A DNA stretch of 64,000 nucleotides from Bilabrum cf. latius (taxonomy: Eukaryota; Bigyra: Bicosoecida; Bigyra; Bicosoecida), in contig OZ237748.1 of the NCBI GenBank assembly GCA_965178125.1, positions 992,001 through 1,056,000 of the forward strand. The letters are read 5' to 3'. Below the pieces are notes generated by a model that did not search any database, was not told the origin of the DNA, and saw only the letters and a list, made by a program, of their open reading frames with translations. Positions 43,057 to 54,069 of the stretch are shown one piece after another (position 1 is the stretch's first letter; each line of letters starts with the position of its first letter). A program made the translations under genes and the position numbers.

Positions 43057-44824
43057 TAAAGCAGATATTTTCGCAGCAGCTCGTAAAAGCGATATCGGCA
43101 AGATCAAACGGCTAGCAGATGAAGGAGCTGATTTGAACTGCTCCACCGTCGGGGTGGGATACGATGCCATCTTTCGGCTCCGATGCAAGCTGTCTCCTCA
43201 ATTACAACAGGAATATTATAGCGTTGCACCAGTACGCATTCGCAGACACAACATACAGCGCTCCATATTGCAGCAAGAGATGGGAGAGACGCATCTCTCG
43301 AGGCGCTGCTCGAGTGCGGAGCGGACCCGAATGCTCGCACCACAATTTAGGCTGTGCGTACGAGAGCAATACTGGCAGCTGGCAGCGGCAAGACTCTCAG
43401 AATGCATCCAATTAATTCAACCACGATGCAACCTTCTTGGTGCCCTGTCGTATCCCCGCAGGATAATTGGACCCCTCTTCACTACGCAGCTTAGCGAGAA
43501 AGTGGCGCAAAGGCGGTGCGGTTGCTGCTTGAGGCAGGGGCGGACGCAGAGCCAGCTGTCCTCGTTCGGGTGAGTTGATACATAAACACGACTGCTTCGT
43601 GTTTGCCCACGCGGTGCCGTGGATCCGAGTGCCACGCACGGGCCCGTGACCGTGCTGTGTTGCCCTACCACAGCTAGATTAAATCGCTGGTTATTTGCGC
43701 TGCGTGGGCCATGCGATTGAACCTCACTCTCACTCTCACCCTAACCCTCACCCATCATGCCTCTCTGGAGTGCACCAGGACGCAAGATCCGTCCTAAGTT
43801 TCTTGTAGTGGCCCCCCGTATGCTGAACTTTTCGCAGTTCTACAACAGCCCGCTGCACCTGGCCGCCCGATCCGGGGCCTTGGACAGCGTGAAGCTGCTA
43901 GTGGAGGCTGGCGCAGACGTTTGCGGCAGGAACCTAGTGAGTAAATGTCGAGAACATGTCCGCGCACGGCTGGTATGCTGGTGCGGCATGATATAGTGGG
44001 GTTGTTGCAGTTCCGGCTGTAACCATCGGGCGATTGGGAGCCGAGAACTACCACCACAACTTCGGAACCTGCTCGTTTTCTTTGGTATGGTACCAATTCA
44101 CTCGTCACATATCGATCCTCAACCCCCCCCCCCCCCCCCCCCCTCAACAGTCGGAAGAGACCCCCCTCCACGAGGCTGCCACCAGGCCAGACCCAGCCTT
44201 CGTGCGAGAGCTGCTGTGGGCGGGGGCAGACAAGCATGCTCTCGACGTTGTGAGGTGCAGCGCATTGCAGTATTGATGTGTGTCTATGTAGAAGAGCAAG
44301 GTCCTTAGCATATCGAAGTATGTGTTCCCGCCACCTGGCCCCCCCTACTCCAGGCTGGGAACAGCGCCATGCTCCTGGCGGTGTCACAGGGCCACTATGC
44401 GACGGCTGCTTGCATTCGGGACTTCCATCCGATCGTGCCACACATTATTCGATGGAGGCATGCAGTGGAGGCCAAGAGGGACGCTGGGATGATCTTCCGC
44501 GCTGCAGCTGAGGGCAGGCCCATGGAGCTGGCCAGGAGGCTGAGGCTGGGCAAGCTGGCAGGTGGGTTGGAAATCAAGGGCGACCTGGACGACGGGGAGG
44601 GTGGAACCACAGTGGTGGGTCCACTGGAGGCGGCTCGGTTAGGAGGACATGACGAGTGCGTGGAGCTATTGGAGGAGGCAGCCGTGGACGAGCACGATAG
44701 GCGAGCCAGAGCAATCGCGGCCAACAAGAAGAAGCGGCCACAGAGAAAGAAAATCCCGCATCCGGATCAGTTTCCAAATACTGTGATATACCCTGGCTAG
44801 GGTGCTGGGTGCGAACTCAGCTAA
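43057..44824 (+). CDS. Ankyrin gene C (about 6 exons)
   Basis: Exons ~43057-43153, 43246-43356, 43462-43569, 43838-43936, 44151-44249 and 44354-44824. Internal exons encode single ankyrin repeats, for example LHIAARDGRDASLEALLECG and DNWTPLHYAA-TAG-RESGAKAV. The TAG at 43492 lies at the residue after LHxAA, where Gln is common in ankyrin repeats. Other TAG codons are 43351 and 44798; the end is TAA 44822. The last exon has the RWRHAVEAKRDAG...RPMELARRLRLGKL signature followed by a basic tail. The 5' end is uncertain because the first exon lacks an in-frame ATG. A long C-run precedes exon 5. Confidence 0.78.
43722..43754. repeat. Degenerate telomere-like CTCACC/CCCTAA stretch
   Basis: CTCACTCTCACTCTCACC followed by CTAACCCTCACCC, in an intron of ankyrin gene C. 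Too short to claim a former telomere. Confidence 0.4.
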
Positions 44825-45867
44825 GAGCGGGTATCGATGCAAAGGACAGTGAGAGCTGCCGCTAGAATCTGGGCTGCAAATCGGAGGCCGAGATCCATTT
44901 GCAGCCCTACCAAAGGCACAATCTATTTACAAACTTGAATCATTCGCTTGAATCATGCGCACTTTTTTGATCAGATAGTAGGGACGGAACTGCGTCCTGT
45001 CGTGATCGAACGTTCCTTTCGATGTAGCGTGTCGTTTCATCCCGAAAATCTATAATTATGGGCGTTCGGCTGATGAAGATTGATACGTCAACTGCGGCCA
45101 AGCTCCTCATTCCAGCGCAAGATCAATCCTCTGGTCCGCATATACTCTCAATACGTTGTCGTTGAGCAGCCACACGGACTGACTAAGCGTAAGTTATAAG
45201 CACCTGCTTGTATGGTGCGTCGCACCTCCTCGATTCTGGACTCTGACCTCTTAGTTTGGCACTGTATGGCTTGTGGAGCGCACGAGCCTGTATTTGGTTG
45301 CATTTATATGCATCCACTGTGTTGACGAGGTGTGCTATAGCAATGATGCTCTGATAGGTACACCAGCGGGCAGCTACGTCCACGAAGGTCGTTGCTGAAG
45401 GGTCACCGGTCGGCTGTAGGGTCCAGCTCGCGTGGTAGTTCGTCAAAGCGCCATGCTTTGTTTTGAAATATGTGTTTTTAGCTGCATGCCCGGTATATGG
45501 TCCGAATGCAGCCGGTTCACCTGGCTTCCGACCAGCGACAGCTGGTGCTCGCATGGACCGGTTGCCTCCGTGGCCTTGATGGCATGCAGCTTCCCATTGG
45601 TATCCCATGTGAAGCATGAGCGCCGGTTTGTTATAGTTATCCAACGCCGTGTGTGGAGTTGATCCCCCCCTGCGATGTCCATTCCATTCCATTCCATGCT
45701 GCTCCGCCCCTCCCTAGCGCCCAGCACCACCGTCTGTCCCACGTCCCACGTGCCTTCTTGCTTCCCCTCTACTACCACGCGCCGCAGTGACCGCCGGCAG
45801 CAGGTAGCAGGGCTGAACCAGCTGCTCCCACCACCGCGATACTCGTCACACACATCCAGCCCCTTCC
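44825..45867. other. Intergenic, upstream of myosin
   Basis: About 1 kb. A 169-codon minus-strand frame (45183-45692) has no recognisable features and I do not call it. TACTCGTCACAC, one mismatch from the dispersed 12-mer, sits at 45840-45851, 16 bases before the myosin ATG. Confidence 0.5.
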
Positions 45868-48800
45868 ATGTCGGAGCACGTGTGGTACCGTCACGCGGCC
45901 GACTGCTGGCGGCTGGGGGCGGTGGCACAGCTGAGGGGGGAGGAGATGCAGGTGCGGGATGCGGAGGACGGGAGCGAGACGGTGCTTCCCCTGACGGACC
46001 CCAAGTCGGGGCAGAAGAACACGCACCCCTGCGACCCTTCCCACCTCCAGGACACAGACGATCTAGCGAGGATGAACAACCTGCACGAGGGGCCCCTGCT
46101 GCACCTGCTGAGGAGGAGGTACCTCGAAGACAAGATATACACCTTCACGGGGCACATTTTGATCTCGATTAACCCGTACTTCCTCATCCCCGGGCTGTAC
46201 GTGATCCCGGAAGGAGTCTCCCACGAGACCAGGCTGGCACGGGACGAGGACAGGAAGCCGCACCCCTTCACTGTGGCCCACCAGGCCTACCAGCAGATGA
46301 GGGAGGAGAGCAATCCGGCCAGGAAGAACCAGTCGCTGATCGTATCGGGGGAGTCGGGGGCGGGCAAGACGGAGGCGTGCAAGCGGATCATGCAGTACCT
46401 TGCCCATCTGAGCGAGACATTCTCCAAGCAGGTGGCGAGGAGATCTTCCCTGGCCAGGAAGAGCGGCAGCATCGAGAAGCGGGTGCTGGACTGCAACCCG
46501 TTTCTGGAGGCCTTCGGGAACGCCATGACGGTCCGGAATAACAATTCTTCCAGGTTCGGCAAGTTCCTCAAGATCGAGTACAGCAACGGGGCCATCGTGG
46601 GCGCGACCATGAGGCACTATCTCCTCGAGAAAGCACGGGTGGTGAGTCCACAAGGGGGGGAGAGGAACTACCACTCCTTCTATATCCTGATGCGCGGCGC
46701 CACCGAGGAGGTCAAGCGGAACCTCGGCCTCACCCGACCGGCGGAGGAATTCGCCTACCTGTCCGCCGGTGGTGTGACGAGGATCGACGGGGTGGACGAC
46801 CGGGAGGAATTCGGGATCGTGTGCACTGCACTGCGGAACGTGGGGCTGCCCGACCCCGTGACGGAGATGCTGTGGGCCACCCTTGCGGGGATCGCCCACC
46901 TTGGCGACATTGCCTTCATCGAGACAGGTGACGATGCCGCCCCCAAAGCTGCCGTGTCAGAGGCGGGTAGGGAGGCGACCGCGTGGGCGTCCAAGCTGCT
47001 TGGCCTGCCGGACATCGAGGGCGGCTTGATCTCCAGGAAGGTAAAGGCCCCAGGGCAAGCCGCCGTGGTGGTGCCTCTGTCCCAGCAGCAGGCCAGGGAC
47101 ACGAGGGACGCGCTGGCCAAGAGCCTCTACGACCGGCTGTTCTCGTGGATCATCGGGCGGACCAATGACTGCGTACAGAGCACGGAGGCGTCCAACGCCT
47201 TCATCGGTATCCTGGACATCTTCGGGTTTGAGATCTTCGAGCATAACTCCTTCGAGCAGCTGTGCATCAACTTTGCCAACGAGAAGCTGCAGAACCTGTT
47301 CAACCACCACATCTTCATCATGGAGCAGGAGCAGTACGAGCAGGAGGGTGTCGATGTGGCGGCCATCGAGTTCATCAACAACCAGCCGTGCGTGGATTTG
47401 ATCGAGAAGAAGCCAGTGGGTCTGCTGCCCATGCTGGACGACGTTTGCGTGCAGGCGGTCAAGGGCATGACGGACACCAAGTTCAAGGGGAGGTTGGACC
47501 AGCAGCACCTGGGCAAGAACAAGTACTACGGCGTGCCTAGGAAGAACAAGCAGAAGCAGTTTGTGGTGCACCACTTCGCCGGGGCAGTCACGTATTCCAT
47601 CTCCGGGTTTATCCACAAGAACAAGGACGCGCTGCACTCGGACCTGCAGAGCATGGCGCACTCGTCACAGTCGCAGCTGGTGGCCAGCCTGTTCGATGAG
47701 TCGGGGACCATGGCCACGGAGCTGCTGCTGAGGCATGGGGGGGGCGTGGGTGCCATCGGTGGACTCAAGGGGCGGGTGGGGGAGCTGCAGGGGGGGGGAG
47801 GGGCCGGTGGGGCCGCGGGGGACTCCCCCTCGGAGGGCGGGGCCGATGATGCGGATAGTGTGACGAGTGCGGCCCGGGGGAGGTCGTCGTCCCCGTCGGG
47901 CCGGTCGGTGCGGTCCGGGTCACCATCGGGTGGCCGCAGCGGGTCACCATCGGTTAGTCGCTCCAAGAGCGGGGCGGTGGGTAGGACAAAGAGCGGCAAG
48001 GCAAAGAAGAAGAAGAAGAAAGGACCCCAGACGCAGACGATCGGCGCCAAGTTCAAGCACCAGCTGGGGGATCTGAACGACACGCTGCTTCAGACCTCCC
48101 CCCATTACGTCCGGTGCATCAAGCCTAACTCGCTCAAGGCCAAGCACAACTTCGACAACCGACGGATCTTGGACCAGCTGCTGTACTCCGGTGTCCTCGA
48201 GACGGTCAGGATCAGGCGGCAGGGCTTCCCCTTCAGAGAGACCTTCACGGAGTTCTGGAGGAGGTGCAACGCGGGCTCGGAGAGCGCGGCCATGAAGAGG
48301 GCCAGCGCGGCTTTGGCCAGGCGAAGATCCAGGGCGATGAGTCGGCAACCCAGGGGTGGATCCATGTCGGCGGGGCCCGGGTCACCAGCCCAGTTCAATG
48401 GCGGTGGTGCCTCCAGCGGGGCGGGGGCGGGTGGGGGTGCGGCGGCCGGTGGCTCTCCCAGGTCCCTCTCCTCCCCTGGTCTGTTGGACGAGTTCACCGG
48501 TGTCCTGGGGGAGTCCCCCCCGGGGGTGCCTGCCCACAACCCCAACGTGCCGGGGTCCATGCCTGGGGGCAGGGTCACGGGGTACAAGCTGCTGATCAAA
48601 GAGACCCACGGGATCCCCGCCCCGCCCCCGCCCCTGTATCAAGAGGTCAAGGAGAAGGGCGGCTCCAGGCGCACCATAGACGCAAGCTAGACGGAGGACG
48701 TGATCGAGCTGTCCAAGGGGGGTACAGAGGCAATCTGCCGTGCGCTGATCCCACCGGACCAGTGGGTGATGGGCAAGACGAAGATCTTCATGAAGGACGG

Positions 48801-51800
48801 GGCCATGGAGAGCATCAGCCTGAGGTACAGGGCGCACCACACCACGAGGATCCAGGCGTGGTGGAGGATGTCACTGGCGAGAGAGAGGTACCACGATGCT
48901 AGGCGGGCGCTGGCACAGGCCAAGGGGATGTGGAGGAACGTGCTGGCGACTAGACGGGCCAAAGCCATGGAGCAGACGGTCGTCAAGCTGCAGGCACTCG
49001 TCAGGGGAAAGCTGGCGAGGAAGCGGGCGGCCAAGAAGAGGCACGCCAGGGAGAACGCGGTGGGGACGATCCAGAGGGTGGTCAAAGGCAACTTGTACAG
49101 GCGGAAGTACCTGGCCAAACGCAGGGGCGCCGTGATGATGCAGTCGATCGTGAGGATGAGCCAGGCCGTCCGTCTAGCTGCCAAGCGAAGGTGGCTCTGC
49201 ATCCGGGTTACCTCCATCATCAGGGGCTGGCGGGCCAGGCGACTGGCCAGCCGGAGGAGGCGGGCGCTGAGGGAGGGCTGCACTAGGATCCAGGCGGCGT
49301 GGAGGGGGCTGTCCGCCCGACGAACGTTCGCCGCGAAGCGCAAAGCGGCCCTGCTGCTTCAGGCGCGGGTGCGCGGGCGGAACCAGCGGCGAACGTTCGT
49401 GAAGCAGCGGAGGGCCGCCGTGATGCTGCAGTCGCTGGCCCGCGGAAGGGCGGCGCGCGTCCGCTTCACCCGGCAGCGCGCCGCAGTGCAGTGCATGCAG
49501 CGGTGCGCCCGCCGCTGGCTCAGCATCGCCCAGCACAGGCGCAGGCAGAGGGCGGCGAGAAAGATCGAGAGGTGCGCCGATGCGTGGCTCGGCAGGCGGG
49601 CGCTGGACAGGTGGGTGCAGGACCTGCAGGCGGCGGCGAGCTGGGGAGATGTCGCGGAAATTTCCTCGGTGCTCGGCTGCGAGGACGGCCGGCTCCACGG
49701 GCGGCTGCGCGGCATCCCGCTGGCCTCCCGGGTCGCGATCCGGAGCCGATTTGACGGGAAGAGCGCGCTTCACGTGGCGGCCGCGGGGGAGGAGGCGGCG
49801 GTTCGGTTCCTGCTGCGGGCGGGTGCCGATCCCCTGGCTCTGGATCGGGCGGGCCAGACTCCCCTTCACAAGGCGGCCGCGGTGGGCGATTCGCACGTGG
49901 ACGTGGCCCGGGGGCTGCTGGAGGCCAGCGAGAGGGGGAGTACCGGTGTGACGAGTGGAGGGCGTGCGGCTCTGCTGGCGCAGACGGACGGGCGGGGCGA
50001 GACTGCGCTAGACACGGCTGTGCGGGAGCAGCGAAGGACGAGGAGGAGGACGCACGCCAAGATGATCCGGCTCCTGCTGGAGGCGGGGGGGGAGGCCCGT
50101 GCCACGAGGGGGGGCACAGCTGCGGTGAGGAGGCTTGTAGGGACCTTGGCACCGGAGGCGAGCGGGAGCCGGGCCTGGCTGGCGAGGGAGGAGAAGGCAT
50201 GGGAGCAGCAGCAGCAGCAGAGGGCGGAGGACCCGCACTATCAGCTGCTGCTGGTGCAGGAGCAGGAGAGGAAGAAACAGGCCGAGAGAGAGAGGGTCAG
50301 TCGGGGGGTCAGGGAACAACGGGCGAGGAGGGACGGGGCGCTGGCCAACGCGGAGTGCAGGCGGATGGCAGCAGAGGACAGGATCTCCCGGGGTCTCAAC
50401 GCGATCTGGAGGCAGCTCGAGGACGGGGGTGTGACGAGTGCTGGGGGTGGGGGTGTGATGAGTGCGGGTGTCCCTGTGCCCCGGTCCGCTGGGGCCCTCC
50501 CCAAGGCGCCCTCTTCCGACGATGCGGGCGGTTGGAGGAGCGGTGATGGTGTGACGAGTGCGACACCCGCCCGGGTGCCCGGCGCGGCGGTGGCGTCTGC
50601 GGTGGCTGTCGTCGCGCCCGAGGCGTTCGGCGGTGCGGTGCACCGGGGGTCTGGATCCAAATCTGGGTCGGGGTCTGGGTCTGGGTCTGGATTTGGGTCG
50701 GCGCGCTCGGACCAGGCTGCGGTTGGATCGGAGCAGTCCACCGGTGGATTGCCCCAGACGGAGAGACCTAGGGGGCAGGAGGGGGAGGGGGAGGGGGAGG
50801 GGGAGGGGGAGGCGGCTCTATCCGATGGATTTCACAGCCGGGGCCGGGACCAGGGGTGGAGCGAGACCCGGGGTCAGTTTGGCGGGGGTCAGTTCGAGTC
50901 CCAGTCCCAGTCCCAGCCACACGGTAAGCCGAGGCAGTAGTTAGCAGCAGATACGATCGATAGTTATGCGAGAGGAAAATCCGCCGCCGCTGGATCGTCG
51001 GTTGAGCAAGGATCGTCGGTTGAGCTGGACACGTTGTTCCGCGAGAGGGGCGGGGTTCGATCCAGGCGGGAGAGGGAACAAGCCGAGAAGGATGCACTGC
51101 ACGGTGGTGCAAGCAGCCCGCACCCAGGCCCGGAGGCAGCAACGGAGGCGGGGCGTCTGGCGGGTGCATCGCATGGTGGTGCTGACGGTAGGCAAATGAT
51201 TTCGGGCAGTTCCGGAGTCTCGGATGATGTGACGAGTGCACGCCCCCGCTGGGAGCAGGACGGCCTCACGAGGCAAGAGAGGGAGAAGCAAGCAGAAACA
51301 GACCCAGGCGAGAGGAAGGCCACCGAGCATCAGAGGCAGGAGCAGGAACAGGAGCAGGAGCAGGGACAGCCATTGGCTCAATCCCACCGGTTGCAGCCGC
51401 AGCCGCAAGGTTCTCCGTCCCTGTCCCTGTCTCAGTAGCAGCAGCAGCAGCAGCAACAACAGGAGCGGACGCCTGCCAAAGGGGGCGCTAGAGGGTACAG
51501 CCCCGCCCCCGTCATGGGGACGCGCTCGTCACACGCTTAGAACTCGCCGCAATACCGGTAGCAGCAGCAGCAGCAGCATAGCGCGCCCGTTGGTGTGACG
51601 AGTGCGGCCCAGATGGTGCTGCCGCGCACCGGAAGCAGCCGGAGCATCGGGGGCGGCGGTGTGACGAGTGGCAGCCGCATGCCGCAGGGCCCCCGCGTCT
51701 ACTCGCCCCTCGCCGAGGCCGTGCGGGGGAGCAGCGGTGTGACGAGTGGTAGCGGGTCGGGCACGGGCAGGTCGAGCGGCGGCGGCAGTCGCTTTAGCCG

Positions 51801-52749
51801 TGTGACGAGTGCATCGACCCCTGGGACCAAGCCGTCGCTGGCCGAGGCCGTGCGATCAGCCTCGTCCTCGTCTTCGTCTCTTTCGCACACCGGGTCTGGC
51901 CGCGGGCTGGGTGTGACGAGTGGTATCGGACAGGGGCGCAAGCAGCAGCGCGGTGTGACGAGTGAAGGGACCCCAGTCTCTAAGCAGGCGTCCCAAGGTG
52001 CATCCGCCGGCGCCTCACTAGATATAGCAGCAGCAGCATCATCATCAGCATCGAGCATGCACGCTTCCTCGGCCCCTGCCCCTGGCCCTGCTGCTTCTTC
52101 TCCTCCCGCGTGGTCCATCCACCAGTCGAGCTCCACAGGCCTGCTGTACTACCACAATCGTCACACCGGCAAGACCCAGTGGGACGAACCCGCGGACCTC
52201 GACTGCCAGTACGAGGGATGGCAGCTGGCCGTGCTCCGTGTGACGAGTGAGGCGTTCAGGAGGCACGCGATGCCGGCCGCCACGGAGCTGCACGCCGCCA
52301 GGGAGCGGGTGCAGGCGCAGGAGCGAGAGGCCAAGCGGCTGCAGGAGGCGGCCGAGAGGAGGGCGGGGTACGGTGTGACGAGTGCTACGGCTGGTGGGGA
52401 TGTGGCAGGTCTGGCGGGTGCTTCCGCAACAGACGCTTCTTCATCTGTGGAAGGTGCACCGCACGGTGGTGTCCCCGGCCGGTCGGACCGCCTCGTGCTG
52501 GAGCACGCGATCCAGGGTGCATCGAACGGCAGCGCACATCACTCGTCACACCACCCCGCTAGATCCAGTGGTGAGGAGGCCCCGTATGACCCCGAGCAGG
52601 ACGCTAGCATGTGGAGCGCGCACGAAGACGAGGAGGGGCACCTGTTCTACTACAACGCGAGGACGGACAGGTCGGTGTGGGAGAGGCCGGCCTGTCTGGG
52701 GCCAGTGCCTGCCGGGTATGAGATGGTGGGTGGTGTGGGGGGCAGGTGA
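45868..52749 (+). CDS. Myosin with IQ, ankyrin and WW domains
   Basis: An actin-based motor of about 2,293 residues, intron-free, ending TGA. Motor: P-loop GESGAGKTE (~162), switch I NNNSSRFGK (~224), switch II DIFGFEIFEHNSFEQ (~450), and VRCIKPN (~748). A Ser/Gly-rich insertion with Lys-rich end fills loop 2 (~610-720), and a second insertion splits the converter. IQ-type helices run ~990-1245. Two to three ankyrin repeats follow (ALHVAAAGEEAAVRFLL, TPLHKAAA). After a long disordered region rich in the 12-mer motif come two WW domains (LLYYHNRHTGKTQWDEP ~2090; HLFYYNARTDRSVWERP ~2255). TAG codons at 48688, 50938, 51436, 51538 and 51559 are read through, two of them inside Gln runs. Such tails occur in some stramenopile-type myosins; class not assigned. 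Confidence 0.9.
50774..50812 (+). repeat. (GAGGGG)n run in myosin tail
   Basis: Several GAGGGG/GGAGGGGGA units encode Glu-Gly repeats and form a strong G-rich strand. Confidence 0.8.
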
Positions 52750-53397
52750 TATTAGGCCTTGGGGGGATAGCATCGTTTCAAGCTGGGATGTACACTTGGA
52801 GGCCTTTCCACATCGCAAGTCTTTTGTGGCTTGCAAGATATTCTCTGGCACTACCGGTGTGAGATTTCGTTGGGTCTCAACACTTCTTCAAACCACCCGT
52901 CTCATGTGTTGCAGCGTGCAAGTCGTTCACATCAGTCTATCTCCACGCCTGGCGTGATATGCGACAGACCGGCTGCTTGTGGTACAGGCCAGTTTTACCG
53001 CCACTTACATACTCTGCATAGCATATCCCTCATATATCATAGACTAAAATCGTATACTACGGGTAGACTTCATGCAAACGAACTGTTTCGAATGCACTGC
53101 GACAGAATTCCACTGAGATACTGCGCAACGGACCTCACCACTCCAGATTTTAGGAATAATATATTCATTAGCACGTTGTATGCCTGAATGAAAGCTATAT
53201 ACTACTAATTGACGTGCAACAATGCATCCAATATCATATGGAGGCCTGGCGAGCGTAAGATTCGATACCATCAAATCGGGAAATCGGGCAATGCAACCGT
53301 ATGCAACCATTTCTATCAGTGGATTGAAAGTATGAAAGTACCAATGAACTCCGTCTGTCGCATGCAATTGATGCTTTTAGCATATTGTTTCATTTAG
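52750..53397. other. Intergenic, 3' of myosin
   Basis: AT-richer sequence without a recognisable gene; marks a sharp drop in GC from the myosin gene. Ends at a pyrimidine-TTTAG that could be the acceptor for the next frame. Confidence 0.4.
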
Positions 53398-53946
53398 GTG
53401 CTCCCGATGTGCCAAGGGGTCCCCATCACACGGGAGAACGAGGGAGATCTTTTGCTTGGCAGCCAGGCACGCGCCGCTGCTGGGAAGGCGGCAAGTTCAC
53501 GCCTCAGGGGGGTTATATCGGGCGACCAAGAGCAATGCCCTGCAACAAATGCTCTCAATACTTCATCTAGCTCAGATGCTATGGCATTCGAGCAAGTTGC
53601 GGCCTGGGGAAGGGCCCGCGAGGGACACAGCGGGTGCGCTTACCTGCATCGCCCCGCGAAAGATACCAGGCCAGCTTACGCGTTCAACCTGGTGCTTGAA
53701 GGATTGTACACGTATGTAGTCGAGATAGGTCCCATGCAGTTCATCAAGGCAGGCTACTTTAGGGATACTCTAGAGTTTCGAGGCGCTTGGAGGAGCAGTC
53801 ACAGTCGCCAGCGCTGGGACTTCAAGTGCGACGTGCCGGCCCCGCTCCGACAGTTCGCTTGGAGGACCAGATTACCGTGTGAGATTGAAGTATTTCTAGC
53901 CATCCTGATATGCACCGCATGTCGCTCCACTAGTATCGTCAATTGA
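53398..53946 (+). CDS. Hypothetical frame, possibly an exon
   Basis: 182 codons beginning after TTTCATTTAG and ending TGA. Even composition with segments such as YAFNLVLEGLYTYVVEI and EIEVFLAILICTA. No ATG at its beginning, so an internal exon is likely. No family recognised. Its position beside piggyBac and other transposon-like frames suggests a mobile or decayed origin. Confidence 0.4.
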   Translation: MLPMCQGVPITRENEGDLLLGSQARAAAGKAASSRLRGVISGDQEQCPATNALNTSSSSDAMAFEQVAAWGRAREGHSGCAYLHRPAKDTRPAYAFNLVLEGLYTYVVEIGPMQFIKAGYFRDTLEFRGAWRSSHSRQRWDFKCDVPAPLRQFAWRTRLPCEIEVFLAILICTACRSTSIVN

Positions 53947-54069
53947 AGAGTCCGACGAGCAACCGGCTGATGGTTGCTCGTTGTTGCCATGCCTTGCATC
54001 GCACCTTAGAAGCCAAGTTTCGATTTCTATATCGCAGCAACTGAGGTTGTACTCGTCGATGCAAATCCA

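Larger units (their letters stand above)
26292..52551. repeat. Dispersed coding 12-mer GTGTGACGAGTG / CACTCGTCACAC
   Basis: Exact copies in VPS51: 26598, 26763, 26871, 27366, 27447, 27840, 28818, 28866, 29061, 29145, 29222, 29490, 29727, 29742. In dynamin: 31979, 32319, 33156, 33747, 34289, 34310, 34328, 34346, 34617, 34733, 35307, 35418, 35592, 35679. In myosin: 47858, 49946, 50429, 50549, 51593, 51659, 51737, 51800, 51911, 51953, 52238, 52373, 52540. One-mismatch copies add several more (for example 28499, 32378, 35202, 35763, 50453, 51227). It usually encodes GVTS, elsewhere HSSH or GCDEC. Outside these genes I saw only near-matches (40072, 44099, 45840). Confidence 0.9.

Noticed and set aside
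45183-45692. 169-codon minus-strand frame upstream of myosin
   Set aside because: No recognisable motif, no plausible gene context; may be chance.
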